A DNA stretch of 64,000 nucleotides, from contig JAABLG010000001.1 of assembly GCA_010604095.1 (NCBI GenBank), positions 124,001 through 188,000 of the forward strand, given 5' to 3'. The position numbers and the translations under genes are program-made. Numbering within the stretch: position 1 is the stretch's first letter; every line of letters begins with the position of its first letter. A model generated the notes under the pieces. The model worked only from the letters and a program-made list of their open reading frames with translations. It was not told where the DNA came from and ran no database searches. Shown here piece after piece: positions 1 through 6,647 of the stretch. Origin of the DNA: Streptococcus vestibularis (GTDB lineage Bacteria > Bacillota > Bacilli > Lactobacillales > Streptococcaceae).

Positions 1-1
1 G

Positions 2-718
2 GGAACAGAGTTAATCGGTATTGCAGCTGGTGAGACAGATAATCCTAAAGAGGCTGTTCCACGTGCTATTAAAACGACCATTGGACGCTTGGTTATCTTC
101 TTTGTTTTGACCATTGTGGTCTTGGCTTCGCTTCTTCCCATGAAAGAAGCAGGGGTATCCTCAGCCCCTTTCGTTGATGTTTTTGACAAGATGGGGATTC
201 CATTTGCGGCAGACATCATGAACTTTGTTATCCTGACAGCTATTCTTTCTGCTGGGAATTCGGGACTCTACGCTTCAAGCCGTATGCTTTGGTCTTTGGC
301 CAATGAGGGAATGCTCAATAAAAAGCTAGTGAAAATTAATAAGCATGGTGTTCCAATGACAGCTCTTTTGATTTCCATGGCCGGAGCAGTTTTATCACTC
401 TTTTCAAGTATCTATGCTGCAGATACGGTTTATCTAGCTTTGGTATCAATCGCTGGTTTTGCAGTTGTAGTTGTTTGGCTTTCTATTCCTATGGCACAGC
501 TTAATTTCCGTAAACAGTGGAAGCTAGAACATTCTGAAGACGAACTGGACTATAAAACACCGTTTAATCCTGTCCTTCCTTATATCACAATCGTTCTATT
601 GGCTATTTCTGTGCTTGGGATTGCTTGGGATAGTTCACAACGTGCGGGGCTCTACTTTGGTATTCCCTTCATGATTTTCTGTTACCTTTATCACTACCTT
701 CGCTTTAAAAAATGGTAA
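2..718 (+). CDS. mmuP: Amino-acid permease, C-terminal part (probable S-methylmethionine permease)
   Basis: The reading frame is open from the window edge, so the N-terminus lies outside. The visible 238 residues begin with GTELIGIAAGETDNP, a signature of the APC amino-acid/polyamine permease superfamily, followed by about six hydrophobic membrane segments. The stop codon is only 11 bases before the start of the homocysteine S-methyltransferase gene, whose ribosome binding site overlaps the permease stop, so the two are co-transcribed. That pairing (mmuP-mmuM) is the basis for proposing S-methylmethionine as substrate; the sequence alone supports only an amino-acid permease. Confidence 0.8.
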   Translation, partial: GTELIGIAAGETDNPKEAVPRAIKTTIGRLVIFFVLTIVVLASLLPMKEAGVSSAPFVDVFDKMGIPFAADIMNFVILTAILSAGNSGLYASSRMLWSLANEGMLNKKLVKINKHGVPMTALLISMAGAVLSLFSSIYAADTVYLALVSIAGFAVVVVWLSIPMAQLNFRKQWKLEHSEDELDYKTPFNPVLPYITIVLLAISVLGIAWDSSQRAGLYFGIPFMIFCYLYHYLRFKKW

Positions 719-729
719 GGAGGTCTTTT

Positions 730-1680
730 ATGGCTATATTTAAAGATTATTTGGAAAATAAATCCCCCCTCATTCTTCATGGTGCACTAGGAACAGAGAT
801 GGAGAGCTTGGGTTATGATATTTCAGGCAAGCTCTGGTCAGCCAAGTACCTTCTTGAAAAGCCAGAAGTTATTCAAGAAATTCACGAAACCTATATAGCT
901 GCTGGGGCTGACTTGATTACCACATCATCTTATCAAGCGACCTTACCGGGCTTGATGGAGGCAGGGCTTACTGAAAGAGAAGCGGAGCAGGTTATTGCCC
1001 TAACGGTCCAGTTGGCAAAGGCTGCACGAGATAAGATATGGGCAACCTTGGATGAGACTGAGAAAGCCAAACGCCCCTATCCTTTGATTTCTGGAGATGT
1101 TGGTCCTTACGCAGCCTATTTGGCCAATGGTTCTGAGTATACTGGAGATTATGGTCAGGTTACCGTTGAAACACTTAAGGATTTTCATCGCCCTCGAATT
1201 CATGTTCTCCTAGATCAGGGTGTCGATTTGTTGGCTTTGGAAACCATTCCTAATCATCTGGAAGCACAAGCCTTGGTTGAGCTTTTGGCTGAAGAATTTC
1301 CTGAGGTAGAAGCTTATATCAGTTTTACCATTCAAGTTCCAGATGCCATCAGCGATGGGACTTCTCTAGATGAAATTGCCAAGCTTATTTCTCATTCTGA
1401 TCAAATCTTGGCAGTGGGAATCAATTGCAGTTCGCCGATTCTTTATGAACAAGCTCTACCTGTTCTCAAGAAGGCAGACAAGGCCCTTATTACTTACCCT
1501 AATTCGGGTGAAGTTTATGATGGTGACAGTCAAACTTGGAAACCTAAAGACAAGGATGCCCTCACCCTGCTCGAACATAGTAAAGATTGGCATGCTCATT
1601 TTGGGGTTCAGATTTTAGGGGGGTGCTGTCGTACACGTCCAAATGACATCAAGGCCTTATATCAAGAATTTAGAACCTAG
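730..1680 (+). CDS. mmuM: Homocysteine S-methyltransferase
   Basis: 316-residue enzyme that transfers a methyl group, typically from S-methylmethionine, to homocysteine to give methionine. N-terminal HGALGTEME matches the family, and the zinc-thiolate ligands are visible: Cys233 in GINCSSP and Cys299-Cys300 in GGCCRTRP near the C-terminus. An ATG at 712 is in frame, but the start at 730 is preferred because AAGGAGG lies at 717-723, seven bases before it, and MAIFKDYLE is a normal family start. It forms a methionine salvage unit with the permease upstream. Confidence 0.92.
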   Translation: MAIFKDYLENKSPLILHGALGTEMESLGYDISGKLWSAKYLLEKPEVIQEIHETYIAAGADLITTSSYQATLPGLMEAGLTEREAEQVIALTVQLAKAARDKIWATLDETEKAKRPYPLISGDVGPYAAYLANGSEYTGDYGQVTVETLKDFHRPRIHVLLDQGVDLLALETIPNHLEAQALVELLAEEFPEVEAYISFTIQVPDAISDGTSLDEIAKLISHSDQILAVGINCSSPILYEQALPVLKKADKALITYPNSGEVYDGDSQTWKPKDKDALTLLEHSKDWHAHFGVQILGGCCRTRPNDIKALYQEFRT

Positions 1681-1700
1681 TCAAATTTCTAATTATTTGT

Positions 1701-1774
1701 TATAATATGTGATTGTAAGGCCAAACGGCCTACATACTATCTGTAAAAATAAATCCAGCGTTAAGCTGGTTTTT
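1701..1774 (+). promoter_or_regulatory. -10 box and short leader hairpin before the DUF1912 gene
   Basis: TATAAT at 1701-1706 gives a plausible -10; the -35 region is weak. The leader then carries a small GGCC-AAAC-GGCC-type inverted repeat near 1719-1730 and a CCAGC-GTTAA-GCTGG hairpin (1755-1769) followed directly by TTTTT, 18 bases before the start codon. The second hairpin resembles a weak intrinsic terminator placed inside the leader. Confidence 0.45.
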
Positions 1775-1791
1775 AAAATGAAGAGGAAAAT

Positions 1792-2046
1792 ATGACCTAC
1801 GAACAAGAATTTCTAAAAGACTTTGAAGCATGGGTTGTTACCCAAGTTAAAGTAAACGAAAAGGCCTTAGCCGCTAGTAAGAAAATTTGGGAAGAAGATG
1901 GTGATGAACGTGCCCGTGACGCAAGTTTCCGTTATGAAGCTAAATTAGATGCCTACAATTTCCTAATTGGTAAGTTTACCAATTATCGTGCCGGTAAAGG
2001 TTTCCATGATATGCCAGAAGGCTTGTTCGGGGAACGTCACTATTAA
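1792..2046 (+). CDS. DUF1912 family small protein
   Basis: 84-residue soluble, charged protein of the streptococcal DUF1912 family, of unknown function. The conserved C-terminal half, with FLIGKFTNYRAGKGFHDMPE, is what I recognise. It has no signal peptide or membrane segment. GAGG at 1782-1785 serves as the ribosome binding site. It has its own -10 box and a leader hairpin, and is followed 74 bases later by the HhH protein gene with no clear terminator between, so the two may share a transcript. Confidence 0.82.
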   Translation: MTYEQEFLKDFEAWVVTQVKVNEKALAASKKIWEEDGDERARDASFRYEAKLDAYNFLIGKFTNYRAGKGFHDMPEGLFGERHY

Positions 2047-2119
2047 TAGAAAATGATAAAGAAATGAGCGACGACCTTCTATAGGAAGAAGTCGTCTTTC
2101 AAAATGGGAGAAAAAACAC

Positions 2120-2470
2120 ATGGCAAAAGTAAAAAATAAAAAGAAGGCTTTTAAACACCGTTTGAAAAAACAAGGACTTTTCAATAATCTGAAAGCCCCT
2201 GTTCCACCAGTAGCCCCACAAGCGGTTGCTGAAACGCAGCCAGTTGCTAAAGAGGAAGTGGTCGCTAAAGACCTTAGTCTTGAAGCCTTTTCAGAACTTC
2301 CAGAAGTGGAAGGCCTTCGTTCAAACCTTGTAGAGACTCTTTACAATGAAGGTTTGACGTCAGCAGCAGCCTTTGCAGGTGTGACTGAAGAAGAAGTCCT
2401 AGCCCTTAAAGGTGTAGGACCTGCAACTGTTAAAAAATTGAAAGAAAATGGTGTCAGCTTTAAAGCCTAA
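2120..2470 (+). CDS. Helix-hairpin-helix domain protein
   Basis: 116 residues. A lysine-rich N-terminus (MAKVKNKKKAFKHRLKKQG) is followed by a Pro/Ala/Val-rich linker (about residues 25-55) and a C-terminal domain in which ALKGVGPATVKKLKENG is a clear helix-hairpin-helix motif, the kind used for sequence-independent DNA binding. Basic tail plus HhH suggests a nucleic-acid-associated protein, but no specific function is known to me. It ends at a strong hairpin terminator. Confidence 0.8.
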   Translation: MAKVKNKKKAFKHRLKKQGLFNNLKAPVPPVAPQAVAETQPVAKEEVVAKDLSLEAFSELPEVEGLRSNLVETLYNEGLTSAAAFAGVTEEEVLALKGVGPATVKKLKENGVSFKA

Positions 2471-2478
2471 TCCTTAAA

Positions 2479-2510
2479 AAGATCCGAGGTGAAAACTTCG
2501 GATCTTTATT
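2479..2510 (+). terminator. Intrinsic terminator after the HhH gene
   Basis: AAGATCCGA pairs with TCGGATCTT around a GGTGAAAACT loop, followed by TTTATTGTTT. Confidence 0.75.
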
Positions 2511-2540
2511 GTTTGCCTTATTAGCTATTTTGGTGATTGT

Positions 2541-2576
2541 CAGAACAGAAAACCACTAGCTTTTTGCTAGTGGTTG
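2541..2576 (-). terminator. Intrinsic terminator of plsY
   Basis: Perfect ten-base stem AACCACTAGC/GCTAGTGGTT (2551-2560 with 2566-2575). On the minus strand it is followed by TTTTCTGTTCTG, so it terminates plsY and faces the terminator of the preceding plus-strand gene. Confidence 0.8.
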
Positions 2577-2591
2577 ATAGATCTGAATTAT

Positions 2592-3233
2592 TTATTTCTT
2601 TGGATTTTGTTTGGTTAAATTAAGTCCAAAAGGGACCAAGTTTTCTTGATGCTTGCGAATACGGGCCATATTCTCCGTGTGACGGAAAGTAATCACTAAA
2701 GCCATGATGATAAGAACAGCACTAAAGATTGGATCATACCCATCTAGTAAAAAATGGATAGCCGGGAAAGTAGCCAAGGTAATCAGCCCTACAACTGCAG
2801 CAGTGACACTTGAAAATGAAATCATGCTGGTTAGATAGAGCGTTAAAGCAAAGACCAAGAGCAGGAAGACGCAGTAGAGGGGGGCAAAACCAAGAAGCAC
2901 CCCAGCACTTGTTGCAACTGCCTTTCCACCCTTAAAACTAGCGAAGATTGGGAAAACATGTCCAATGATGGCAAAGAAACCAATGATTAGAGGAGATACA
3001 GCTGTGACACCCAACCAAACCGGTAGGAGCACTGCCAAAGTCCCCTTAAGCATGTCCACTAAGAAAGTGATTGTGCCAGCCGTCTTACCAAGAACACGGA
3101 AGGTATTAGTTGTTCCAGTATTTCCAGATCCGTGCTCCCGAAGATTCGTATGAAAGAAAACTTTTCCAATCCAAAGACCAGTTTGAATGGAACCTAGCAG
3201 GTAGGCGATAAGAATTAATAATAAGATTTTCAT
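2592..3233 (-). CDS. plsY: Acyl-phosphate:glycerol-3-phosphate acyltransferase PlsY
   Basis: 213-residue integral membrane enzyme that acylates glycerol-3-phosphate with acyl-phosphate, the first step of phospholipid synthesis in Gram-positives. Family motifs are visible: an N-terminal [10 protein letters not shown], then [19 protein letters not shown], then [13 protein letters not shown] (phosphate-binding glycine-rich loop). Several membrane helices run through the length, and size matches the family. No Shine-Dalgarno sequence precedes the ATG; instead a consensus -10 box ends six bases upstream, suggesting a leaderless mRNA. The gene is divergent from parE, as is common in streptococci. 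Confidence 0.95.
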   Translation of the reverse strand: MKILLLILIAYLLGSIQTGLWIGKVFFHTNLREHGSGNTGTTNTFRVLGKTAGTITFLVDMLKGTLAVLLPVWLGVTAVSPLIIGFFAIIGHVFPIFASFKGGKAVATSAGVLLGFAPLYCVFLLLVFALTLYLTSMISFSSVTAAVVGLITLATFPAIHFLLDGYDPIFSAVLIIMALVITFRHTENMARIRKHQENLVPFGLNLTKQNPKK

Positions 3234-3239
3234 GAGATA

Positions 3240-3290
3240 ATTATAGCATACAGCTTAGTAATTGACAAAGTTGGTCAGATTTAAGATAAG
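3240..3290. promoter_or_regulatory. Overlapping divergent promoters of plsY and parE
   Basis: On the minus strand TTGTCA (3263-3268) and TATAAT (3240-3245) are 17 bases apart with an extended TG, and the -10 ends six bases before the plsY ATG. On the plus strand TTGACA (3262-3267) is 17 bases from GATAAG (3285-3290) for parE. The two -35 boxes use almost the same bases, so polymerase binding in the two directions should be mutually exclusive. An alternative parE -10 (TATAAA at 3334) also exists. Confidence 0.6.
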
Positions 3291-3370
3291 CTAACAGCTT
3301 TCCTGATTTCCTTTGCAAATTCTTCTGAAAACCTATAAAATAATAAGGATGAAAATTTTGGAGGTCACTC

Positions 3371-5320
3371 TTGGCTAAAAAAGAAATAAATGTAAATAAT
3401 TATAATGATGATGCCATTCAGGTACTAGAAGGGTTGGATGCGGTTCGCAAGCGCCCAGGAATGTACATTGGTTCAACGGATGGAACAGGACTTCACCACC
3501 TAGTTTGGGAGATTGTCGACAATGCGGTCGATGAAGCTCTTTCTGGTTTTGGTGATGTCATCGCTGTTACCCTAAATAAGGATGGTTCCGTTTCTGTTTC
3601 TGACTCTGGACGTGGGATGCCGACAGGGATGCATGCCATGGGTAAACCAACAGTCGAAGTTATTTTCACCGTCCTCCACGCAGGTGGTAAATTTGGACAA
3701 GGTGGTTATAAGACTTCTGGAGGTCTTCACGGTGTGGGTTCCTCAGTTGTTAATGCACTGTCTAGCTGGCTTGAGGTAGAGATTACCCGTGATGGTAGCG
3801 TCTATCGTCAGCGTTTTGAAAATGGGGGTCACCCTGTAACAGGACTTGAAAAAATCGGCAAGGCACCTAAATCTAAGACAGGTACAAAAGTTACCTTTAT
3901 GCCTGATGCTAGTATCTTTTCAACGACTGACTTCAAATTTAACACCATTTCAGAACGTCTCAAAGAATCGGCCTTCCTTCTTAAGAATGTCACTATGACA
4001 TTGACAGACTTGCGTGGCGAAGAAGAAGTTCGTGAAGAATTCCACTATGAAAATGGGGTTCAAGACTTTGTAACTTACTTGAATGAGGACAAGGAAACGC
4101 TGACACCGGTCATCTATATTGATGGAGACCAGCAGGAATTTCGCCTAGAAGTAGCCCTTCAGTACAATGACGGTTACTCTGATAATATCCTTTCCTTTGT
4201 CAATAATGTCCGTACTAAGGATGGCGGTACTCACGAGACAGGCTTTAAATCTGCGATTACCAAGGCCTTTAACGATTATGCCCGTAAGACAGGCCTTCTC
4301 AAAGAAAAAGATAAGAACCTTGAAGGGTCAGATTACCGTGAGGGCTTGTCAGCAGTTATCTCGCTCTTGGTTCCTGAAGAACACCTTCAGTTTGAAGGAC
4401 AAACCAAGGATAAATTGGGATCTCCTTTAGCTCGTCCTATTGTGGATAGCATCGTTTCAGAGCATTTGACCTACTTCCTTATGGAAAATGGAGATTTGGC
4501 TTCGAACTTGGTGCGTAAGGCTATCAAGGCCCGTGATGCCCGTGAAGCTGCCAGAAAAGCTCGTGATGCTAGTCGAAATGGCAAGAAAAATAAAAAAGAC
4601 AAGGGACTCTTGTCAGGGAAATTGACGCCAGCCCAGTCTAAAAATGCTAAGAAAAATGAGCTTTATCTGGTCGAAGGGGATTCTGCCGGCGGTTCAGCCA
4701 AACAAGGCCGTGATCGTAAATTTCAGGCCATTCTTCCTCTTCGAGGGAAGGTCCTCAACACTGAGAAAGCCAAAATGGCAGACATTCTCAAAAACGAAGA
4801 AATCAATACCATGATTTATACTATCGGTGCAGGAGTTGGAGCTGATTTTAACCTTGATGATATCAACTACGACAAGATTATCATCATGACCGATGCCGAT
4901 ACCGATGGGGCTCACATCCAAACCTTGCTTCTTACTTTCTTCTATCGTTATATGCGTCCACTGGTGGAAGCAGGACACGTTTATATCGCTCTGCCTCCTC
5001 TTTACAAGATGTCCAAAGGTAAAGGCAAGAAGGAAGTTGTCGAATACGCTTGGACGGACGGCGAACTTGAAGAACTTCGTCAAAAATTTGGTCGTGGCGC
5101 TCTTCTTCAACGTTACAAGGGGCTTGGTGAAATGAATGCTGACCAACTGTGGGAAACAACCATGGATCCAGAGACAAGAACCCTTATCCGAGTGACGATT
5201 GACGACCTTGCGCGTGCTGAACGTCGTGTCTCAGTCCTTATGGGAGATAAACCAGCACCACGCCGTCAATGGATTGAAGATAACGTTAAATTTACGCTTG
5301 AGGAAAGCGGCGTATTTTAG
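3371..5320 (+). CDS. parE: DNA topoisomerase IV subunit B
   Basis: 649 residues, the ATPase subunit of topoisomerase IV, which decatenates daughter chromosomes. The GHKL ATPase motifs are seen near residues 45-120 (EIVDNAVDEA, SDSGRGMP, GLHGVGSSVVNAL), the Toprim motifs EGDSAGGSA near 434 and DADTDGAH near 507, and QRYKGLGEMN near 580. Translation starts at TTG: GGAGG at 3360-3364 is positioned for it and AKKEINVNNYNDDAIQ is the family start. Unusually, the partner gene parC is not adjacent but lies about 1.3 kb downstream, beyond two membrane-protein genes. Confidence 0.97.
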   Translation: MAKKEINVNNYNDDAIQVLEGLDAVRKRPGMYIGSTDGTGLHHLVWEIVDNAVDEALSGFGDVIAVTLNKDGSVSVSDSGRGMPTGMHAMGKPTVEVIFTVLHAGGKFGQGGYKTSGGLHGVGSSVVNALSSWLEVEITRDGSVYRQRFENGGHPVTGLEKIGKAPKSKTGTKVTFMPDASIFSTTDFKFNTISERLKESAFLLKNVTMTLTDLRGEEEVREEFHYENGVQDFVTYLNEDKETLTPVIYIDGDQQEFRLEVALQYNDGYSDNILSFVNNVRTKDGGTHETGFKSAITKAFNDYARKTGLLKEKDKNLEGSDYREGLSAVISLLVPEEHLQFEGQTKDKLGSPLARPIVDSIVSEHLTYFLMENGDLASNLVRKAIKARDAREAARKARDASRNGKKNKKDKGLLSGKLTPAQSKNAKKNELYLVEGDSAGGSAKQGRDRKFQAILPLRGKVLNTEKAKMADILKNEEINTMIYTIGAGVGADFNLDDINYDKIIIMTDADTDGAHIQTLLLTFFYRYMRPLVEAGHVYIALPPLYKMSKGKGKKEVVEYAWTDGELEELRQKFGRGALLQRYKGLGEMNADQLWETTMDPETRTLIRVTIDDLARAERRVSVLMGDKPAPRRQWIEDNVKFTLEESGVF

Positions 5321-5358
5321 GTTGCAAGCCAGAAGGGAAAATTATAAGATAGAGTTAG

Positions 5359-5372
5359 GGAGAGCGCTTACT
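5359..5372. promoter_or_regulatory. cre-like palindrome upstream of the membrane-protein pair
   Basis: GGAGAGCGCTTACT contains the core AGCGCTT of catabolite-responsive elements; read on the other strand, AGTAAGCGCTCTCC differs from the consensus TGWAANCGNTNWCA at the first and last positions. I found no convincing promoter next to it, so a role in CcpA control is only a possibility. Confidence 0.3.
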
Positions 5373-5475
5373 ATCAATAGATACCTGAGTTTATAAAGAA
5401 ATAAGTTAATTATTTTCTACATAGTTTATTAACTATTTGCAGTGTCATTGACTAGAAATCAATGGAGGTAGAAAA

Positions 5476-6024
5476 ATGAATTTTAATGTTATCGATTACC
5501 TACTTTACCATGCAGATGTAGCTTTTCCTGCTATTATTCTTATGGTTATTGTTTCTACCATATACTTAATTTTTTATGGCATACGACCTATAAAAACACG
5601 CTTTTTTATCCTTTTTCTCTTATCTATAGTTTCCCTCCTAATCTTCGTGGTGGATAATCCCCTCTATTCTTATTTTGGTAGTACATTCTCAGGTTTATTA
5701 TTTGTTTTTTACTATATGATGGTCTTTTCAGTGTTTTATGTGCCATTCTCGCTAATAGCTTTTATAAAAAGTCTTCTACATTTAATACGCTTTCAAACCA
5801 AATATTCAATCTTATTAGTTATTAATAGTTTCTTTGCCACATTACTGGCTTTCCTCAACCTGCTCTTTTTACAAGGGTCTTTGGGATTTCTCCCTGCTTC
5901 ATCTATGTACCTTATTTTTCTTCTCCTAGCGATAATTGGTATTGTTCAAACTATAATAGGAGGAAAGGAAAATGAAAAAAATAAAGACTATATTGCTAAG
6001 TCAGGAAAAGACAGTGTGAGGTAG
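5476..6024 (+). CDS. Small integral membrane protein, first of a tandem paralogous pair
   Basis: 182 residues, unrecognised. It is mostly hydrophobic, with about five predicted membrane segments (roughly residues 15-35, 42-60, 72-97, 115-135 and 142-162) and a charged C-terminal tail (KENEKNKDYIAK). GGAGG at 5463-5467 is a good ribosome binding site. It shares motifs in the same order with the next gene: VAFPA, GIRPIKTRFFIL, VDNPL, SGLLFVFYYMMVFS and LLVINS. It is more AT-rich than parE and parC. Function unknown; it is not an ABC permease or a recognisable transporter from sequence. Confidence 0.8.
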   Translation: MNFNVIDYLLYHADVAFPAIILMVIVSTIYLIFYGIRPIKTRFFILFLLSIVSLLIFVVDNPLYSYFGSTFSGLLFVFYYMMVFSVFYVPFSLIAFIKSLLHLIRFQTKYSILLVINSFFATLLAFLNLLFLQGSLGFLPASSMYLIFLLLAIIGIVQTIIGGKENEKNKDYIAKSGKDSVR

Positions 6025-6028
6025 ACCT

Positions 6029-6556
6029 ATGTTATCTAAGATATTAAGTTTTTTACTTTACTATCCTCAAGTGGTGTTTCCTGCATGTGGAGGGGCAATA
6101 GCTTATTTAAGCGTTTATAAAAAGAGACCACTAAAAACACACTTTTTGATCTTGCCTATACTAGTAGTGATAACCTTCCTTCTATCTTTGATAGATAATC
6201 CCTTCTCACAGAGGACCTACACGGGGTTGTTATTGACTTTCTACTATATCTATGTTTTTTCTCCCCTAAGTGTTGCTTGTAGTATCACATCACTTTTAAA
6301 AAGTATCTATCATTATAGGTTATTTCGTATCCCGCTAGCTACTGTTCTCGTAATCAACGCCTCTATAATGACTTGTTTAACACTTTTAAACTTTATCTTA
6401 TTCTTTGGGGAACTTTCTACTTCATTGACTCTATCTTGTGTACTTTTCATTTTAATTGCGATAAGTACAGTGGTTCAATTTGTGATTGGTGAAATAGAAA
6501 CTAGGAAGGTGAAAACCATTCTTCTACAGTTACAAAGTCAAGGAACAACATTGTAA
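6029..6556 (+). CDS. Small integral membrane protein, second of a tandem paralogous pair
   Basis: 175 residues, begins four bases after the preceding gene's stop and is clearly its paralogue: VVFPA, KKRPLKTHFLIL, IDNPF, TGLLLTFYYIYVFS and VLVINA align with the first protein in order and spacing. It also has about five hydrophobic segments and a short polar tail. No characterised family recognised. A local tandem duplication is the simplest origin. With no terminator before parC, the pair and the topoisomerase genes may be on one transcript. Confidence 0.8.
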   Translation: MLSKILSFLLYYPQVVFPACGGAIAYLSVYKKRPLKTHFLILPILVVITFLLSLIDNPFSQRTYTGLLLTFYYIYVFSPLSVACSITSLLKSIYHYRLFRIPLATVLVINASIMTCLTLLNFILFFGELSTSLTLSCVLFILIAISTVVQFVIGEIETRKVKTILLQLQSQGTTL

Positions 6557-6647
6557 TTAGAGGTGTTGCAGTGAAGTAGGGGGTCTACTATTTGTCTTTT
6601 ATATTATTTCAAATCATTACTTAAACTAAAAAATAAAGAGAAATCTT

